From assembly GCF_001422365.1 (NCBI RefSeq), contig NZ_LMMT01000021.1, positions 31,051 to 95,050 of the forward strand: DNA of 64,000 bases. The letters run 5' to 3'. How positions within the stretch are numbered: position 1 is the first letter of the stretch; every line of letters begins with the position of its first letter. This DNA is from Pseudorhodoferax sp. Leaf265. GTDB lineage: Bacteria > Pseudomonadota > Gammaproteobacteria > Burkholderiales > Burkholderiaceae_C. The translations under genes were made by a program, and so were the position numbers. Shown in pieces: positions 61,842 to 64,000 of this stretch. The notes below the pieces were generated by a model, which did no database searches, was not told the DNA's origin, and was given only the letters and a program-made list of their open reading frames with translations.

Positions 61842-62834
61842 TCAGCTGTCCAACTTGATGCCTGCGGCACGGATCATCTTGCCGCTTTTCTCCACATCGC
61901 TGTCGACGAGGGCGCGAAACTCGTCAGGCTTCATCTGCGCGGCGATCTGGCCGAAGTCGGCGTAGCGCTGGATGATGTCGGGCGACCGAAGCGCAGACCG
62001 GACGTCCTCCGAGACCTGCTGGATCACTGGCGCAGGCACGCCTGCCGGCGCGAACATCCCGATCCATGCCGAGCTCTCGAAGCCCACGACGCCGGATTCG
62101 CTCAATGTCGGCACATCAGGCAGGAACGGTGAACGGCGTGCACCCGTCACGGCAATGGGCCGCAGCTTGCCTGCAGCAATGTGCGGCTTCGCGGTGCCGT
62201 AGTTGACCAGGGCCAGGCCGATCTCACCTCCCAGCATGGCTTGAACCACCGGCGCCGATCCCCGGTACGGAACATGGATCAGCTCGACACCCAATTGCCG
62301 GCTCATCTCGGCCTGGACCAAGTTGGAGGTCGACCCATTTCCGAGAGACCCGAACGCGATGCGTCGCGGATCCGTCCGGGCGACGGAGACCGCGTCCTTC
62401 AAGGAACGGATCGGGCTGGCCTCCGGCGTCAGGACGACCAGTTGTTCCATGGTGATCGGGCAGATGGGCGTCAGCTCCTTCGACGGATCGAGCTTCAAAC
62501 CTTGCAGCAGATAGGGCAGTTGGAAGGTCAACGACGTGGTGACCAGCAGGGTATGCCCGTTGCGGGGTGCACCCAGAGCCGCCTGCGCGGCGATCATGGT
62601 GTTTGCGCCAGGCCGGTTGTCCAGCACGATGGGGGTGCCCCAGATCTCCCGCAGCCTGTCGGCCAGCAGCCGCATCGGCACATCGGCCCCTCCGCCCGGA
62701 GCGAACGGCACGATCACCTTCACAGTCTGATGGGGGAACGCGCGCCCCTGGGCGCGCGCCGGGCCCATCAGAGCCTCTGAGAGAAGCGCAAGCAGGGCGC
62801 TGTGCGCAGAGCGTCGATTCATCATCGTCTCCAT
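61842..62834 (-). CDS. Bug family substrate-binding protein (right-end hydrolase unit)
   Basis: A 330-residue receptor: signal peptide ending near ARAQG, then QTVKVIVPFAPGGGADVPMR, PRNGHTLLVT and HVPYRGSAPVVQAMLGG. It follows the alpha/beta-hydrolase gene on the same strand by 16 bases. Its ligand is probably the hydrolase substrate. An alternative ATG is four codons downstream. Confidence 0.91.
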   Translation of the reverse strand: METMMNRRSAHSALLALLSEALMGPARAQGRAFPHQTVKVIVPFAPGGGADVPMRLLADRLREIWGTPIVLDNRPGANTMIAAQAALGAPRNGHTLLVTTSLTFQLPYLLQGLKLDPSKELTPICPITMEQLVVLTPEASPIRSLKDAVSVARTDPRRIAFGSLGNGSTSNLVQAEMSRQLGVELIHVPYRGSAPVVQAMLGGEIGLALVNYGTAKPHIAAGKLRPIAVTGARRSPFLPDVPTLSESGVVGFESSAWIGMFAPAGVPAPVIQQVSEDVRSALRSPDIIQRYADFGQIAAQMKPDEFRALVDSDVEKSGKMIRAAGIKLDS

Positions 62835-62850
62835 TCCATCGATCGGTAAT

Positions 62851-63747
62851 TCATGCAGATGCCCGCATGGCGCTCAGAATGACGCCGTTCACGTGACTGG
62901 GGTACTCGAGCTTGGGCATGTGCCCACAGTGGGGAATCTCATGGAAGCTCGCATGGGGCACGCTGTCGCGCAGCGGCACGGCGTGCAGGGACGGCGGCGC
63001 GAGCCGATCTTCCCGGCCAACCACGATGGACACCGGACAGCGCACGGTTGCCAGGCGGTCCGGGGTATGGACAGACAGGAGCATGGTTACCGCCTGCATC
63101 CAGCCTTTCAACGTCATCGCGTCCCGCAGTTGCATGACAAGCTCGCGGACGAGGTGTGGTGCATCCGGCGGCAGAAGGCGTCGGGCCACCTCGGATCGGT
63201 TTTCCGCCAGGGTTTTCTCCGCGCTTGCATGCAGGCCTTCCAGCATCGTCGCGCGCTGGTCCGCAGGCAGCGTGCCGCGCGCCACATTCGGCGCCATCAG
63301 CACAAGTGCGCTGACGTGCCCGGGGAAGAGGCTGGCGTAAGTCGTCGCGATCACGCTTCCCCAGGAACTGCCCACGAGCGTGACCGTCCTGGTCAGCCCG
63401 AGAGCCTGGATGAAGGCATGCAAAGCGTGGGCGAAGTCATCCGCCGTCGGGCTGGGCATCGGCAGCGGATCGGATGCGCCGAAGCCCGGCGCGTCCCAGG
63501 CGACCGCGCGCACATCCGGCGGCAGTCCGGCGAGTTGGCCGCGATAGCCGGCCGAGCTCGAGCCCAGACCGTGGAGCATGACCACGGCGTCGCCGTCGCG
63601 CCGTCCCGCCGCGCGGTAGGACATCTTGGCGCTGGCGGCATCCTGCCGCGCGGACCCAAGCTCGACCTGCGCAAGTGGAGGAAGTGCCGTGCGCAGCAGT
63701 CGCTCATCCTCCGGCAGGAGCGGCCTCGCTTTGGACTCGGGCTGCAT
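62851..63747 (-). CDS. Alpha/beta-hydrolase
   Basis: A 298-residue alpha/beta-hydrolase. The oxyanion strand is VVMLHGLGSSSAGY, the nucleophile is in GSSWGSVIAT (near residue 130), the acid is in VVGREDRLAP and the histidine in PHCGHMPKLEYP. The family resembles meta-cleavage hydrolases and 3-oxoadipate enol-lactonases. The ATG immediately follows the stop of the interrupted IclR fragment, so all three were one operon. Confidence 0.88.
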   Translation of the reverse strand: MQPESKARPLLPEDERLLRTALPPLAQVELGSARQDAASAKMSYRAAGRRDGDAVVMLHGLGSSSAGYRGQLAGLPPDVRAVAWDAPGFGASDPLPMPSPTADDFAHALHAFIQALGLTRTVTLVGSSWGSVIATTYASLFPGHVSALVLMAPNVARGTLPADQRATMLEGLHASAEKTLAENRSEVARRLLPPDAPHLVRELVMQLRDAMTLKGWMQAVTMLLSVHTPDRLATVRCPVSIVVGREDRLAPPSLHAVPLRDSVPHASFHEIPHCGHMPKLEYPSHVNGVILSAMRASA

Positions 63748-63901
63748 TCAGGCCGCCTGTCGCTGCGGTGGGCCGGCAAGCCGCTGTGAAATGCCTTGGG
63801 CGGTCTTCGCGAGCGCATGAGCCAGCGGAGAGTCAAGTTCTGCCAAAAACACGCCCGCGTCACCGATCGCAGCGATGGCCAGAATGGCATTGCCGTCAGG
63901 G
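63748..63901 (-). pseudogene. IclR family regulator, C-terminal fragment cut by IS element
   Basis: The last 50 or so codons read DGNAILAIAAIGDAGVFLAE, then LDSPLAHALAKTAQGISQRL, a good match to the final strand and helix of the IclR effector domain. Upstream the frame enters the terminal repeats of an IS21-like element, so the DNA-binding domain and most of the sensor are absent here. The regulator is probably inactive unless it is rejoined beyond the window. Confidence 0.65.
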
Positions 63902-64000
63902 TGTTGATTTCCACGCAGAACTGACCCACTGCCACAGGTAATTTCCGTCCAAATCTGACCCACGTAAGAACCCTAACCTGCTGCTTTTTGCGGCAGGAGC
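63902..64000. mobile_element. IS21-family insertion sequence, terminal part
   Basis: The element begins at TGTTGATTTCCACGCAGAAC and continues off the window. Two 23-base direct repeats, each starting ATTTCC and ending CTGACCCAC (63907-63929 and 63941-63963), match the multiple terminal repeats bound by IstA-type transposases. No transposase coding sequence is visible in the 99 bases present. It interrupts the IclR-type gene. Confidence 0.7.

Noticed and set aside
1..64000. CRISPR arrays, tRNA or rRNA genes
   Set aside because: No regularly spaced direct repeats and no cloverleaf or ribosomal sequences were found on reading both strands.

Overview
The window is a GC-rich (about 70% by eye), gene-dense bacterial chromosome segment with no tRNA, rRNA or CRISPR array. 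The gene content points to a betaproteobacterium of the order Burkholderiales, most likely Comamonadaceae: seven Bug-type (tripartite tricarboxylate) solute receptors without TctA/TctB, many LysR/GntR regulators beside catabolic genes, an arsR-arsC-arsC-arsB-arsC-arsH operon, and a long intergenic inverted repeat of a kind I associate with this family. The genus cannot be fixed from the sequence alone.

Layout. 1-6.9 kb: the end of a sterol desaturase-like membrane hydroxylase, a gntR/old-yellow-enzyme operon divergent from a Bug receptor plus gamma-glutamyltransferase pair, and a four-domain rhodanese. 7-14.7 kb: a short UvrA paralogue, then a TauD-like dioxygenase with an ABC importer that has two tandem substrate-binding proteins; the same 18-bp palindrome precedes both units. 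14.7-27.8 kb: ALDH7-type dehydrogenase, peroxiredoxin, small hydrolases, a LysR/metallo-hydrolase/DsbA unit, a tartrate/D-malate dehydrogenase unit with its own LysR, an AEC transporter and several small membrane or hypothetical proteins. 28-34.4 kb: TerC, then a five-gene catabolic operon (2-hydroxyacid dehydrogenase, Bug, FAH-fold hydrolase, SDR, Bug) divergent from a citrate synthase fused to a DNA-binding helix-turn-helix, with AT-rich inverted repeats between them. 34.4-37.5 kb: a relic toxin-antitoxin module and a four-gene operon of a J-domain protein with three uncharacterised proteins. 37.6-41.5 kb: arsenic resistance. 41.5-46 kb: a YhaO/YhaN (SbcD/SbcC-like) pair split by a ~650-bp inverted repeat. 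46-50.7 kb: PQQ-dependent sugar dehydrogenase-like protein, dihaem cytochrome c and a large STAND-type winged-helix regulator.

50.9-61.4 kb is the most coherent block. A LysR regulator is divergent from benzoylformate decarboxylase, benzaldehyde-type dehydrogenase, a mandelamide hydrolase-like amidase, a ketopantoate-reductase-family dehydrogenase, two Bug receptors, an FMN-dependent mandelate dehydrogenase and an SRPBCC protein. Together they could carry mandelamide through mandelate, benzoylformate and benzaldehyde to benzoate. There is no mandelate racemase; the ketopantoate-reductase-like enzyme is a reasonable candidate for a dehydrogenase of the other mandelate enantiomer. The window ends with a convergent hydrolase/Bug unit whose upstream IclR-type regulator is cut by the end of an IS21-like element that runs off the right edge.
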